Positions 1 to 10,573 are shown, counted from the stretch's first letter. The stretch: DNA of 64,000 nt from Desertivirga arenae (GCF_017355785.1 NZ_JAFEWE010000001.1:744001-808000); one strand, 5' to 3'. The notes: a model not told the origin generated them from the letters alone. Numbers and translations: made by a program.

Positions 1-124
1 GCGGTTCTCCGGGGTTATGGTGGACCATATCGAGGATAAAGAAAGCATTGTTCTGTGCCTTAATTGAGGTTCCGCTTAGCAGGATAAGTAAGAGGAAAAT
101 CAGTTTATTGAAGTGTGTGTTCAT
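1..124 (-). CDS. secreted protein, N-terminal fragment (cut by window edge)
   Basis: The ATG is at 124 on the minus strand, and the frame stays open for 41 codons to the window edge. The visible part begins with a basic start and a hydrophobic run (FNKLIFLLLILLSG) followed by an alanine-glutamine site (IKAQN) that looks like a signal peptidase I cleavage site. The mature part starts FFILDMVHHNPGEP. It lies 11 bases after the GH29 stop, so it is probably the last visible gene of the SusC-SusD-SGNH-GH29 operon and acts outside the cytoplasm, perhaps on the same glycan. I do not recognise the family from this short piece. Confidence 0.6.
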   Translation of the reverse strand, partial: MNTHFNKLIFLLLILLSGTSIKAQNNAFFILDMVHHNPGEP

Positions 125-135
125 CGAAATAATGT

Positions 136-1476
136 TTACTGGGCTCCTTCGAGCTTAGATTGTGTTTCAGAAGAGTTGGCGTTATCCTTAAAGCTTGCCC
201 CGGAAATCTTAAGCACTACCGGATTGGGCCATTTATTATCGGTATAAAAGCGCTGACCGTTCACTGCGCTTACTACCAAACCCAGATCTCCCGTTTGTAT
301 TTTTATAGAGGCATCGAAGTTTTGCCGGTACTCCACCAAATTACTTTCATAGCCAAGGATGCTGACGGAAGTTAAAGCGGATGCTTTCAGAGAAGTGAGA
401 ATTATTTCTTTGCGTTCCCCGTACTTCCAGCTGGTGCCTGGAATAAAAGCATAGATAAATCTTCCATCTTCCGAGCTGGTATACCAGATATTTCCTTCCC
501 TGGTCCTTAACGCGGCCCGGACATTGTGGATCGCTTCTGTGTTTGCGAAGTTCCATAATGCAATTTCACGCAGGCGGGCCTCCTCCTCCTCGCGTAATGA
601 ACCATCCGGCTTCGGCCCGATATTTAGCAGCAGATTACCTCCCTTTGCCCGCGTTTCTATCAAGGTACTGATCAACTCTGTTCCCGTCTTGAATTGATCA
701 TTTGTCGGTTTATACTGCCAGTCAGTACCCATAGTCAGGCAGGTCTCCCACGGAGAGGATATCACTGCATCGGGCACTTTCTGCTCGGGAGTCACCATGT
801 GTCCCCTGGTAACTACTATATCGGGCTGCAATTTCCAGCAATACTCCTTTAAGCCTTCTGCCGGCCCATCGAGGAAGACGATGTCTATCTTACCATAATT
901 AGTTAAAAGCTCCTTTAACTGGGATTTATCATATTCCATCAATGCCGGGTTCTGTAATGGAAAGTGGCTGGGGTGCTGCAAGCGCCCAATCGGTGAGCCC
1001 GTTTTATTCAGGAAGTAAAAATCTTCAGGAGAATAATATAGGCCGATGGCTATCCCCTGTTTCCTGAATGCAGCTATGATTTCCTTCGTAACATCCCTTT
1101 GGAAAGGAGTATTTGTGATGCTGAATGAGCTCGTTCCGGTTTTGAACATACAAAAGCCAGAATGATGTTTGGCAGTAAACACTACGTATTTCATTCCTGC
1201 AAGGCGGGCAAGTATCGCCCACTCCTCAGGGTTGAACCTGGAAGGATTGAATGTATGAGGCAATTCATTAAAGAACTTGTTACGGTAGGCTTTAGAGGAA
1301 CCAGCCAGGGAGTGACTGATCACAGCCCCAAGTTGCGAATCGAGGCTCCAATGGATGAACATTCCAAAGCCGAGACCGCTAAACCACTTTTCCCGCTCCG
1401 GTTTATTCGCCGCTTGCTGCGAATAGGCAAATGGAGAAATTAGAAAATAACTAATCAGGGCAATAAACCATCTCAT
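136..1476 (-). CDS. GH29 alpha-L-fucosidase-like glycoside hydrolase
   Basis: A 446-residue secreted enzyme expected to release alpha-linked L-fucose from glycans by a retaining mechanism. The sequence shows a signal peptide (MRWFIALISYFLISPFAYSQ) and GH29 blocks in order: WFSGLGFGMFIHW, then YVVFTAKHHSGFCMF, then GLYYSPEDFY, then IVFLDGP, whose Asp (about residue 203) sits at the nucleophile position, and a closing GGNLLLNIGPKPDG block. The frame stays open 14 codons further upstream, but the ATG at 1476 gives a clean signal peptide, has an AAAAGG stretch in front, and clears the upstream SGNH stop by 25 bases. Length fits the family. It is the fourth gene of the SusC operon. Exact linkage specificity cannot be read from sequence, and some GH29 members act on other sugars. 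Confidence 0.88.
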   Translation of the reverse strand: MRWFIALISYFLISPFAYSQQAANKPEREKWFSGLGFGMFIHWSLDSQLGAVISHSLAGSSKAYRNKFFNELPHTFNPSRFNPEEWAILARLAGMKYVVFTAKHHSGFCMFKTGTSSFSITNTPFQRDVTKEIIAAFRKQGIAIGLYYSPEDFYFLNKTGSPIGRLQHPSHFPLQNPALMEYDKSQLKELLTNYGKIDIVFLDGPAEGLKEYCWKLQPDIVVTRGHMVTPEQKVPDAVISSPWETCLTMGTDWQYKPTNDQFKTGTELISTLIETRAKGGNLLLNIGPKPDGSLREEEEARLREIALWNFANTEAIHNVRAALRTREGNIWYTSSEDGRFIYAFIPGTSWKYGERKEIILTSLKASALTSVSILGYESNLVEYRQNFDASIKIQTGDLGLVVSAVNGQRFYTDNKWPNPVVLKISGASFKDNANSSETQSKLEGAQ

Positions 1477-1501
1477 ACTGTAGCCTTTTCGGATGTTCAA
1501 C

Positions 1502-2767
1502 TTAATTCTGCAAATCACCGATCAGCATGATATAGCCTGCATAACAGGCATTCTCCTGGTATCTCGATTCCTTATCCATTGTCTGGTTGTTACGTTGGCT
1601 TAATATTTCTTTCTTGTCGAGCTGCCTGCCGGAAACCTCCAAACGGACAGTGTGTAAACCTTTACTCAGTCCCTGCTTAAGGAAATACTGCGGCCGGTAA
1701 TACGTAGAATAGCTGTCGAAACGAGGCACGAGCTCTTTGTCACCCCCATCAACACTTAATTCATACTGTCCGCAGCCAGGACCTACTACATCATACAATC
1801 CAGCTACCTGCCCTTTGAACCGGAATGACAGGCTTGCTCCCTTTTCGCTGGATTTGATAAATTCTGTAAATGGCTTTTTAAATATTCGTTGTAATTCAGG
1901 ATCATCCGTAGTTACTTTTTCCCAGTTTCCTGTTTTGACTGCCTTCTCAACCGGGATAAGCTTTGCTGCCTCCCAATTATCCTTTATGAAGGGTTTTACA
2001 AGCCGTTTTCCATTTTTCTGTGCAGAATGTATAAAGATGCTATCCAAAGCTACAGAAAGTGCTTCTGCATATAGCTTTTGTCCGGTCTCAGGAAAGGGAT
2101 GAACATTATCGGCTGAAAAAACTATTTTATCAGGATATTGGTCTTTCGCTCCCTTATATACCAGTTTCCCTTCGGTGGCAAGTTGTACTACCTTAAGTCC
2201 CATACTTACAGTCGGGATACCGTAGTGTTGGGCTATTTCCTCCATTGCGGCAGTGGATTGCGGAATTTTACCTTTCCCGAGGTCAACCCCCATGTCCCCT
2301 GTTAGGGTGTAGACGAAGCAGATGTCAGTTTCGCGGTTATCCTTCCATATTTGCCTGACAATACCTTCCATTGCTTTATGGATAAGGGTGGAAGGCTTGG
2401 AAATATCATTTACCGCAAATTCAACAAAGACGAGATCTGGTTTCTGACTTAATACTTGCGCTCTTAATCTAAAAACACCAAGATCAGACCCTGTCCCCCC
2501 GATTCCCGCATTAATGGCATTTATCTTAGCATTAGGGAATCTCTGTCGAATCTTTTCGGCCGACTGGTCCCGCCAACCATTGGCTGCCTCGGTAATACTA
2601 CCTCCAAGATAGGCTACAGTTACCGGTTTTCCATCAGATATCTTCCGATAGAAATTAGGCAGTCCTTTTCTTACAGTAAAATCGGGCATAGCTTTATTAG
2701 ACAAAGTCTGAGCAGACACATAGATCGTGCTTAAAAGCAAGAGAAAAGCTAAAATTTTAAATTTCAT
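1502..2767 (-). CDS. secreted SGNH/GDSL-type hydrolase (esterase-like)
   Basis: A 421-residue exported protein with a signal peptide (FLLLLSTIYVSAQ). The SGNH blocks are present: YLGGSIT with catalytic Ser57, the AGIGGTGSD glycine block, FAVND with Asn120, and SADNVHP with the Asp220/His223 pair. The last 140 residues are extra to a minimal SGNH domain and look like a beta-rich carbohydrate-binding or accessory domain. Families of this kind remove acetyl or other ester groups from polysaccharides. It starts 7 bases after the SusD stop and precedes GH29, so it probably de-esterifies the glycan imported by this locus. The substrate is inferred from context only. Confidence 0.82.
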   Translation of the reverse strand: MKFKILAFLLLLSTIYVSAQTLSNKAMPDFTVRKGLPNFYRKISDGKPVTVAYLGGSITEAANGWRDQSAEKIRQRFPNAKINAINAGIGGTGSDLGVFRLRAQVLSQKPDLVFVEFAVNDISKPSTLIHKAMEGIVRQIWKDNRETDICFVYTLTGDMGVDLGKGKIPQSTAAMEEIAQHYGIPTVSMGLKVVQLATEGKLVYKGAKDQYPDKIVFSADNVHPFPETGQKLYAEALSVALDSIFIHSAQKNGKRLVKPFIKDNWEAAKLIPVEKAVKTGNWEKVTTDDPELQRIFKKPFTEFIKSSEKGASLSFRFKGQVAGLYDVVGPGCGQYELSVDGGDKELVPRFDSYSTYYRPQYFLKQGLSKGLHTVRLEVSGRQLDKKEILSQRNNQTMDKESRYQENACYAGYIMLIGDLQN

Positions 2768-2774
2768 CTAAGGC

Positions 2775-4367
2775 TTAATTATATCCTAAGTTCTGGTCTA
2801 CTTTATTGCTTGAGCGGTCAATCTCGCTTTGCGGAATAGGACGAAGCACATGATAATCTTTAATTCCGGCCATGGCATCAGGATTATATTTCTTCACTCT
2901 TTCTATCAGGGTTCCGGTGCGCTTCAAATCAAACCAGCGCTGCATTTCTCCATAAAGTTCTCTGCCTCTCTCGTCCAGGATAAATTCCATATTCATCTGG
3001 CCTGCTCCTATGCTTAGATCAAATCCGGGCATAGACCTTTTTTTCCTAAGTATATTTATAGTTGCAGTAGCATCATCAGGTCTGCTTTGCATCAACTGAG
3101 CTTCTGCAAGATTAAGATAAGCTTCAGCGATTCTGAACACAATAAAGTCTTTAGAACCCTCTACAGCCGTAACACTGCTTCGTTTTGGATCAAGGAACTT
3201 TATATTCGTTAAGAACTTGGTCCTCACCGTTTGCGAATTAATATCGTTTAAATCGTAGATCGCATACTTCTTTGTGGCCCTTACGCTGGCAGGTACGATA
3301 TCTGTTGTAATAAAAACCGCAGTATCACCCAGGTTCATTCCAGCAGGAGCTGTAGTTCTATTATTGGCATAATAAACTCGCTGGAAGCCTTCCACATAAC
3401 GCTTATCCGCTTTATTATCAAAGAGGCTGTTCCCATAGGGGGTAAGTTTAAAGCGATTGAAGGGGCGTCCGTTCAGGATATCCCTTTGCATTCCTTTTTC
3501 GCCATCATACACCATGATAAAGTAAAGGTGACTTTGATTTCCCGTTCCGTTAAGTAATGCTGTTGAATTATAATTTACAGCCCAGATCACCTCGGAATTT
3601 TTCTGGTTGTTGATGTCGAAGATCCCAGAATAAGAATCCTGCAGAGAAAAATTATAGTCTTTTATCACGCTGTTTGACAACTTTTCAACCTCTACCCAGT
3701 TTTTACGTACCATCTGTACTCTTGCAAGTAACATTTTTGCTGCTGCCTGGGTTGCCCGGCCATAGTCGGACTGCGTACGCGGAAGATTAGTTACAGCATA
3801 TTCGAGGTCAGGAAGGATAGCATCGGTATAGATCTTTTCTGCATTTACGCGAATAGTTTCCGTTCTCACATCTTTGATCTCATTAAGGCTTAATGGGATA
3901 TCACCGAAGGTTTGAACCAATACGAAGTAATAAAGTGCCCTCAGATAACGTGCTTCAGCAACTCTTTGCGAGCGTAACTGATCCGTAATATTACCTATAG
4001 CCGGCGCACGGTCAATAGCGGTATTACAAGTACTGATACCTTTATAGAAATTTGTCCACAAAGTACTTAGGATAGAAAGACTTGGCGATAAACCAGGGTT
4101 ATATTGGTTTACATCGATAAAAGAGCCATCGCGACCGTGAGTATATGTATCAACACCGAACTCTGTAAGTACAAAGCCCAGCTCCTGTCCGTAGTAAGTT
4201 CTCAAAGGGGCATAGGCAGCGTTTACCACACCCGTAAGACCGTTAGCATCTACAATATATGAACCAGCAGTTGCGCCACTCACTATTTCTTCATCAAGGT
4301 AGTCGTTACAAGAAGTGCCGGTAACTGCGGTTAATGCAAGTGCTATAATAAATTTTGATAGTTTCAT
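2775..4367 (-). CDS. SusD/RagB-family glycan-binding lipoprotein
   Basis: A 530-residue surface lipoprotein that caps the SusC pore and binds the glycan. The N-terminus is a lipoprotein signal with lipobox TGTSC (Cys20), followed by NDYLDEE, typical of SusD. TPR-like helical segments are seen around FYKGISTCNTAIDR and AEARYLRALYYFVLVQTFGD. The RagB/SusD C-terminal block is visible as FILDERGRELYGEMQRWFDLKR, and the protein ends in the usual HVLRPIPQSEID region. It sits 18 bases after the SusC stop, and the pair would work together. Length is standard. Confidence 0.94.
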   Translation of the reverse strand: MKLSKFIIALALTAVTGTSCNDYLDEEIVSGATAGSYIVDANGLTGVVNAAYAPLRTYYGQELGFVLTEFGVDTYTHGRDGSFIDVNQYNPGLSPSLSILSTLWTNFYKGISTCNTAIDRAPAIGNITDQLRSQRVAEARYLRALYYFVLVQTFGDIPLSLNEIKDVRTETIRVNAEKIYTDAILPDLEYAVTNLPRTQSDYGRATQAAAKMLLARVQMVRKNWVEVEKLSNSVIKDYNFSLQDSYSGIFDINNQKNSEVIWAVNYNSTALLNGTGNQSHLYFIMVYDGEKGMQRDILNGRPFNRFKLTPYGNSLFDNKADKRYVEGFQRVYYANNRTTAPAGMNLGDTAVFITTDIVPASVRATKKYAIYDLNDINSQTVRTKFLTNIKFLDPKRSSVTAVEGSKDFIVFRIAEAYLNLAEAQLMQSRPDDATATINILRKKRSMPGFDLSIGAGQMNMEFILDERGRELYGEMQRWFDLKRTGTLIERVKKYNPDAMAGIKDYHVLRPIPQSEIDRSSNKVDQNLGYN

Positions 4368-4385
4368 AATGATTCCTTTCTCTTT

Positions 4386-7370
4386 TTAAAATGTAAGATT
4401 TAAGCCTAGCATCACTAACCTGGTTGATAATACATTATCCAGAGTTACTTCGCCTGTTGAAGTTTCAGGATCGAGATTGTAACCAGGTATCTTTTTGTTC
4501 ATTATTGTCCAGAGATTATTCCCCGTCACATAGATCCTTGCATTGCTGAGCGGGGATTTACCAATAAGTGATTTAGGCAGACTATAGCCAAGTGATACAT
4601 TCTGAAGCCTGATAAAGGAGCCATCGAAATAATATAAAGGAGGTTTAATTCCTGTAGTTCCAGACACAGTAGGACGGGGAAAATCGTTAGAGTTGTTTTG
4701 GGGCGTCCAGTAGTTTACGTTCAGGTTGTTATACATATAAAAGCCAGTGTTTAAACGCTCGTGGATCTGGCTGTAAATAGTTTGTCCCTGGCGGATATAA
4801 ACAAAGAACGAAAGATCTGCACCTTTATAACTGAACCGGTTAGTGATCCCTCCCCCCCATTTCGGTCTTGGATTCCCAACGATCTTCCTGTCAAAATCTG
4901 CATTGATCTTGTCATCATTATTTAAATCGACCAATTTCACGTCACCGGGAACTGCATTGTATTTTTTTGCAGCTTCTAGTTCCGAGCTTTGCCAAATCCC
5001 GTTCCGTTGATAATCGTACCAAACTTTAATAGGCTGCCCTCGGAACCATCCATTGCCAATATCATTAATCACTCCACTATTTAATGCAACAATTGATTCA
5101 CGATTAGCATAAGCATTAGCATCAATGCTCCATTTGAAGTTCTTGCCTGTTACCGGAGTAGCTGAAATACTGAATTCTATCCCTCTGTTCCTTGTTTTTC
5201 CAACGTTCTCAAGAACACTGCCGAAACCGGTCCAACCTGGAATAGCCCTGTTAAGCAGGAGGTCAGAAGTATTCTGCTCGTACACTTCCACACTTCCGCT
5301 GATACGGTTTTGAAGGAATCCGTAGTCGAGACCTATATTCGTGCTTGCTGTTTTCTCCCAGCTTAAATTTCCATTGGAAAGGGCAGATGGTGAATATCCG
5401 TAACCAGCGTTTTCATCCCAGGCGTAAACTGTTTTGGAAAGCGCGCCCTGTGTAGAATACGGGTTAATACCGGTATTACCGCTTACACCATAACTTGCCC
5501 TTAATTTAAGTTCTGACAGAACTGCCAGGTCTTTTAGGAATGACTCTTCTACCATCCGCCAGCCCAATGCTACGGACGGAAAATATCCCCATTTTTTCCC
5601 CGGTGCCAGCCGGGAAGAACCGTCTGCACGCATCGTGAACGTGGCTAGATAACGGCTTTTATAACCGTAGTTTAATCTCCCCATGTAAGACATCAGGGAC
5701 GTTTTGGTATAATCACTTGCTACAGCTGAAATTTCCGTTGCTGTGCCAAGGTTATGATAGAGCTGGCTGTCGTAAGGTATACCCCTTCCCGAAGTGCTTG
5801 AAGTTTCGTTAAAATCGCTTTGCACCGAGAAAAGACCCGTAGCTGCAAAAGAGTGTCCCTTGAATTCCTTCCTGAAGTTCAAAAGATTTTCAATAGTGTA
5901 TGCGAGGGCACTTCCATTACTGATTCCCGCTGTTGCAAGCCCGTTATTATTGCTTAGAACACTGTTATAAGTACCATTCTTATTATTAGTATTGTCTACA
6001 CCTGCATTAAGGCGATAATTAAGGCCCTTTGCTATCTCATACTCTCCATACGCGCTGGCAAACACCCGGTAACTCTTTCTTCTGTCGGCAGTAACGCTGT
6101 TCAGATCTGTAAAGGGATTCTTCTTGATTGTTTGATTATCCGGAGCCACATTTACTGTTCCATCCGGATTGAAAGGATTACTTAAGGGATCCAGAATGAG
6201 TACATTCTGGAGATATACATTATTAGGAATGATGCCATAATTTTGCACCGCGTAGGACAGAAAAGATGATACCCCAACCTTTACTTTCTTTCCTACCTCC
6301 TGATCCAGGTTCGCGCGGAAACCGTAACGTGTATAATCCGATTTCTTAACAACACCCTCTTCATTGAAATATTCCCCGGAAACCAGGTATTTTGTTTTTC
6401 CCGAGGCTCCCCTGATACTAAGCGGATGGTTTTGCCGGTAACCCGCCCGGAAAAGGGGACTTTGCCAATCTGTCGAGAAACTCTCGTTCAATGCTGTTTG
6501 CTGGTAAGGTTCCAAGGCAGCTCCTGTAGACTGCCTGTAAGATGCATATTCGGAAGCACTTAGCATGTGAATAGAGCCAATTCGCTCTGTAACTCCATAA
6601 TACGGATCGTAGCTGATAACAGGACGGTCGCCTGTTCCTCTCTTTGTGGTGATCAGGATTACCCCATTAGCACCTCTAGATCCATAGATTGCGGTGGCCG
6701 ATGCATCTTTAAGGACCTCCATTGATTCTATATCTGCCGGATTTACCGTATTAATACTTCCCGACATCGGTATACCATCAATAACATACAAGGGATTATT
6801 CCCGGCTGTGATGGAACGGTTACCACGAATCCGAATGGTGGCGGCGTCTCCCGGACGGCCACTATTATTGGTTACATCTACCCCTGCTACCCTGCCCTGC
6901 ATTGCCTGAGCAGCAGATGCTACCGGCGTTTCTGCTATTGTTTTAGAGGAAAGAGAGGACACAGCCCCTGTAAAGTCGCTCTTCTTTTGGGTTCCGTAGC
7001 CTACCACTACCACCTCATTCAAGGATTTAGAATCCTCGTCAAGAATGATGCTTACGTTGCTGCGATTATTTAAAGGATATTCAAGGGATTTGTAGCCAAC
7101 GTAGGAGATGAGCAAGATGCTGTTTGCTGCAGATACCTGAAGTTTAAAATTACCGTTCACATCTGTTGTTGCGCCGGTCTTACTTCCTTTTTCTTTAATG
7201 GCCACCCCTATCAATGGCTCACCTTTCCTGTCTGTTATCCTACCTGTAATTGCTATTTGTTTCGTACTTACAGAGGCAAGGGGAACACTACCTGATGTTG
7301 GATCTGCTGAGGCAAGCCCTGATAATGCACATAAGACGGATAATGCTATCACACTTATTTTACCTGACAT
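4386..7370 (-). CDS. SusC/RagA-family TonB-dependent outer-membrane transporter
   Basis: A 994-residue transporter that imports oligosaccharides across the outer membrane using TonB energy. In order it has a signal peptide, a carboxypeptidase-regulatory-like beta domain (about residues 38-115, ITGRITDRKGEPLIGV), a TonB-box-like stretch (SLNEVVVVGYGTQKK), a plug domain with the SusC signature (PLYVIDGIPMSG, then DASATAIYGSRGANGVI), and a long beta-barrel ending in LGLNLTF with a terminal aromatic. There is no N-terminal STN domain, so it should not signal to a FecR anti-sigma factor. It heads the operon that runs into SusD, SGNH and GH29. The 179-base leader has no convincing full promoter match that I can see. 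Confidence 0.95.
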   Translation of the reverse strand: MSGKISVIALSVLCALSGLASADPTSGSVPLASVSTKQIAITGRITDRKGEPLIGVAIKEKGSKTGATTDVNGNFKLQVSAANSILLISYVGYKSLEYPLNNRSNVSIILDEDSKSLNEVVVVGYGTQKKSDFTGAVSSLSSKTIAETPVASAAQAMQGRVAGVDVTNNSGRPGDAATIRIRGNRSITAGNNPLYVIDGIPMSGSINTVNPADIESMEVLKDASATAIYGSRGANGVILITTKRGTGDRPVISYDPYYGVTERIGSIHMLSASEYASYRQSTGAALEPYQQTALNESFSTDWQSPLFRAGYRQNHPLSIRGASGKTKYLVSGEYFNEEGVVKKSDYTRYGFRANLDQEVGKKVKVGVSSFLSYAVQNYGIIPNNVYLQNVLILDPLSNPFNPDGTVNVAPDNQTIKKNPFTDLNSVTADRRKSYRVFASAYGEYEIAKGLNYRLNAGVDNTNNKNGTYNSVLSNNNGLATAGISNGSALAYTIENLLNFRKEFKGHSFAATGLFSVQSDFNETSSTSGRGIPYDSQLYHNLGTATEISAVASDYTKTSLMSYMGRLNYGYKSRYLATFTMRADGSSRLAPGKKWGYFPSVALGWRMVEESFLKDLAVLSELKLRASYGVSGNTGINPYSTQGALSKTVYAWDENAGYGYSPSALSNGNLSWEKTASTNIGLDYGFLQNRISGSVEVYEQNTSDLLLNRAIPGWTGFGSVLENVGKTRNRGIEFSISATPVTGKNFKWSIDANAYANRESIVALNSGVINDIGNGWFRGQPIKVWYDYQRNGIWQSSELEAAKKYNAVPGDVKLVDLNNDDKINADFDRKIVGNPRPKWGGGITNRFSYKGADLSFFVYIRQGQTIYSQIHERLNTGFYMYNNLNVNYWTPQNNSNDFPRPTVSGTTGIKPPLYYFDGSFIRLQNVSLGYSLPKSLIGKSPLSNARIYVTGNNLWTIMNKKIPGYNLDPETSTGEVTLDNVLSTRLVMLGLNLTF

Positions 7371-7549
7371 ATTTCGTTAGTTTACTTGGTTAATTACTGA
7401 AGATCCAGCTGAGATCGACGATGTAAAATTAATGTTATCCTTATGCTGCGACTTATGCAGATGTTGCAGAAACCTTATTTCCTGATGCATTATGCACATT
7501 TTCAAGCTTTCGATTCCATGTTGACCAGTAGCTGGTAATGTAGGAATAC

Positions 7550-10531
7550 CTATTCCTTGATAAAAGATATCGCGTGGCTGCTTTTCCCTTTTTCCTGTAC
7601 AGAAACCACGTAGTATCCCGGCTTTAATAGCGCAGTATCCAAATTCAAAAGAAAACTGTCCTTTGGTAAATTCACCTGTTTTTCCAATACAACCTGGCCG
7701 CCTGCATTGACGATCTTATAGGAAACTAAAGTCCCCATAGATGCCGGAATGACAACAACTGCTTCTGTCTTTACCGGATTAGGTGCAACCCTCAAGGCGT
7801 TTTCCTGGCAAAGTGATTTAATACGGATGATATTACTATAACGGCTGCTGCCATCCACATCTACGATCTTTAACCTGTAATACGCCTCCTTTCCACCCTG
7901 ATTCACCAATTGATTATAGGAACCAGATGGCTGAATTTCTATCAAACTAAATTTGGAGAAGCGTTTGCCATCAGCACTGCGCTCCAATTCAAATCCCCTC
8001 ACCGATCTCGTATCTTCTGTCGTCCAGCTAAGGTTCGCATTACATCCTTCCGAATAGCGGGAAAAACTGGTCATTCGCAGTGGAAGCACAACATTATTTT
8101 TTATTAAAACTGTTGAGGAATATGGAGGAAGTGTGATGGATCCGCTAAAGGTATTGCCCTTTACATCCTTGTAAGAGGTTGAACCCAGATTAAAAGTTTT
8201 AGAAGAAGCTTCATCGTTCACCGCAAAGAAAAGGTATTCGTCAGCACTAGTATTGGTAGTAGTTAAAGCTTTAAACTGAACGTTATCTATCCATACCAGA
8301 TTCCCGGGATCATTTAAGGTAAGCTGTAAACTTACGTTATTTATACTGGCTACAGGACTGAAGATCAATGTAACTTCATTACGCTGAGTGCTGGTTTTAA
8401 CGTATCGGTACTTTGCCACGGGCTGCCCTGCAAATACAGTAACCTTTAATCTTGCCGTATCAGTGCTTCCTTTAATGGAAAAAGAAACCTGGTAGAATTT
8501 GTTGAATTCGACATTTCCAATTGTTGCTGCCGCCCTTGATGTATTAGGCCCCGTTGCTCCGGCAGTGCTTAATTTAAGGCTTCCTCCATCCAGCACGCCA
8601 GTATTATCCCAGGTTGGAACAAGGGTTCCGCTTGATGGTGTTAAGGTCCAGCCTGAAATACCTGAATTGAAGGTACTGTTTGTAATTGTATTTGAGCCTG
8701 TAGCAGTTACAGTAAATGGGGATACCTTATAATTTGAAAGGACAGAATTTAGATCGTAACCCAGCTTCTTCCAATCATACAGAGAATAGATCCTATTGAT
8801 CCGGGTGGCATAGTTCTCGTTCGTTTGGATAAAGGTACTGTCGGGCTCAAAAGGCTGAGCAAAATAATTACTGTCTAATAAGCCAAAGTTCTTCATGTAA
8901 TCAAGATTGGTAGCCTGAGACATTCCGAGTATCTGAGAAGGATGCTTACTGAACCAAATATTATTTTTGACCGTCAAATTCTTTGCGGTTGTTGTAGTTG
9001 GGAAATAAGCAAAGCCGAACATGTTATTATAGAAGACATTACTGCGAACAATATGTGTGTTGGCTCCTTCGTTGATCATAAAACCTGCGCTGTTACAATT
9101 GAACACTGTGTTATTTGTTACAGTATTGTTTATGGTACTTTGATCGAGGTAGATCCCGACAGCATAATTTGTATTTACAGGAATAGCCCTTGTTCCGTAG
9201 AGGTTGGGCACACCATTGCTTATTATATTTCCGGTAATGAGATTATTCCCGTATCCATAACTCGCTGGCGCGAAGCCTTTAAACGAATAGATCCCTCCGA
9301 CATCCGCCTTGGTTAATGCGAACTCGCTGATCACATTATTTTTCAAGGTAAGGCGGCTTCCTTCGAAACGGATCCCGCAATAACCTACTTTATTGATCCG
9401 GTTTCCCATTACCGTAGCGTCTGCTCCCACCATGTTAATAGCATTGTATTGGTTATTTGCCGGTTCGCCCATACCAGGCCGAAGAGCAGTATTGTTGATC
9501 GTATTGTAGTTACAATTATAAAATGACCCCGCTATCCAGATGGCGTTATTATTCGTATTGTTGATTGTATTATAATTTATATCAGAGTTCTGAATAGTGT
9601 TCAGATATATTGCATTATGAGTGTTAAGAAAATCGCAGTTCTCCACCTTGATCCCGTTTGAATTTTCGATTTTAATCCCGTAGGAATTAGCGTTAACAAA
9701 TTTGAGGTTAGTGATGCTGACATGACTTATATTAGTACCGCTTAGGGTATTGCTTTTAGCAGGTGCACAGGTTTGAAGGGTGTTAGGGTCGGTTGCGGAG
9801 TAGAGATATATCTTATTATTAGCCGCATCAAAACACCACTCCCCTTGCTGATCCAATGTGGAAATATGGTTTTGGATGAAGTAACCGTCCCCCGCCGTCA
9901 TATCATAATTGGTACCCACTCCCGAAAAAGTAAGCGTGCTTCCCGAATGGGAAATTACCGAAGCCTTATTTAGAATGAACAAGCGCACCCTTACCACCGC
10001 AGTACCACCCACAAAATTCTGCCCAGATAAGGGAGCATCTGTCAACTGGGTATTTCCAACAGAAGCATCAACAGAATTATATCCTGTATTGGTGGCATTA
10101 GAATTAGGCCATCGCCCAATCTGCTGACTTACATCATCCATGAAGAAGTTATTTAAGGTTGTCAGCGACCCGGAATAGTTTGCCACCCAAATATTTGTTG
10201 CATGGGGTAGCCAGCCGGTAACAGGTATCGCACCATTCAGTATAGCTTTAGTACCACTGCCGTAACTACCAAAATTGATTTTAGCTGTTGAAGTTCCTGA
10301 TCTGGTGATGATCAGTTCCCCTGCAAATTCTTCGCCTCGTTTAAATAAAACAGAATCGCCCGGGTTAAACGTGCTCATCATCAAATTCACCTTCGCAATA
10401 GTTTTCCAGGGTGAACCAGGAGAAGTTCCAGTATTATTTTGATCATCGCCAGAAGCAGAAACATAATACCTGTTCTGCGACCTGGAGCTAAGTGCAAGAA
10501 AAACTAAAAAAAGTAAAATGTATTTTTTCAT
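7550..10531 (-). CDS. secreted right-handed parallel beta-helix protein with T9SS sorting tail
   Basis: A 993-residue protein with a signal peptide (YILLFLVFLALSSRSQ). Residues about 25-500 contain many short Asn-rich beta-helix turns (INNTNNNAIWI, NNTVTNNTVFN), as in pectate-lyase or NosD-like folds. Around 620-760 is a jelly-roll region resembling a CBM4/9-type carbohydrate-binding domain (NSTFNSGISGWTLTP). The last 80 residues (RVAPNPVKTEAVVVIPAS to SFIKE) form a type A T9SS C-terminal sorting domain. It is therefore likely exported and attached to the surface or released. It lies between two SusCD units, so it may bind or cleave their glycan. The beta-helix is too generic to tell a lyase from a hydrolase or binding protein. 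Confidence 0.85.
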   Translation of the reverse strand: MKKYILLFLVFLALSSRSQNRYYVSASGDDQNNTGTSPGSPWKTIAKVNLMMSTFNPGDSVLFKRGEEFAGELIITRSGTSTAKINFGSYGSGTKAILNGAIPVTGWLPHATNIWVANYSGSLTTLNNFFMDDVSQQIGRWPNSNATNTGYNSVDASVGNTQLTDAPLSGQNFVGGTAVVRVRLFILNKASVISHSGSTLTFSGVGTNYDMTAGDGYFIQNHISTLDQQGEWCFDAANNKIYLYSATDPNTLQTCAPAKSNTLSGTNISHVSITNLKFVNANSYGIKIENSNGIKVENCDFLNTHNAIYLNTIQNSDINYNTINNTNNNAIWIAGSFYNCNYNTINNTALRPGMGEPANNQYNAINMVGADATVMGNRINKVGYCGIRFEGSRLTLKNNVISEFALTKADVGGIYSFKGFAPASYGYGNNLITGNIISNGVPNLYGTRAIPVNTNYAVGIYLDQSTINNTVTNNTVFNCNSAGFMINEGANTHIVRSNVFYNNMFGFAYFPTTTTAKNLTVKNNIWFSKHPSQILGMSQATNLDYMKNFGLLDSNYFAQPFEPDSTFIQTNENYATRINRIYSLYDWKKLGYDLNSVLSNYKVSPFTVTATGSNTITNSTFNSGISGWTLTPSSGTLVPTWDNTGVLDGGSLKLSTAGATGPNTSRAAATIGNVEFNKFYQVSFSIKGSTDTARLKVTVFAGQPVAKYRYVKTSTQRNEVTLIFSPVASINNVSLQLTLNDPGNLVWIDNVQFKALTTTNTSADEYLFFAVNDEASSKTFNLGSTSYKDVKGNTFSGSITLPPYSSTVLIKNNVVLPLRMTSFSRYSEGCNANLSWTTEDTRSVRGFELERSADGKRFSKFSLIEIQPSGSYNQLVNQGGKEAYYRLKIVDVDGSSRYSNIIRIKSLCQENALRVAPNPVKTEAVVVIPASMGTLVSYKIVNAGGQVVLEKQVNLPKDSFLLNLDTALLKPGYYVVSVQEKGKSSHAISFIKE

Positions 10532-10573
10532 ATGATTTATAATTGGTTTTCAAGGAAAGACAGGGCAGTGCTT

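Noticed and set aside
7524-7557. Two small inverted repeats around the stop codon of the beta-helix gene
   Set aside because: Stems of 5-7 bases without a T run; expected by chance in this composition.
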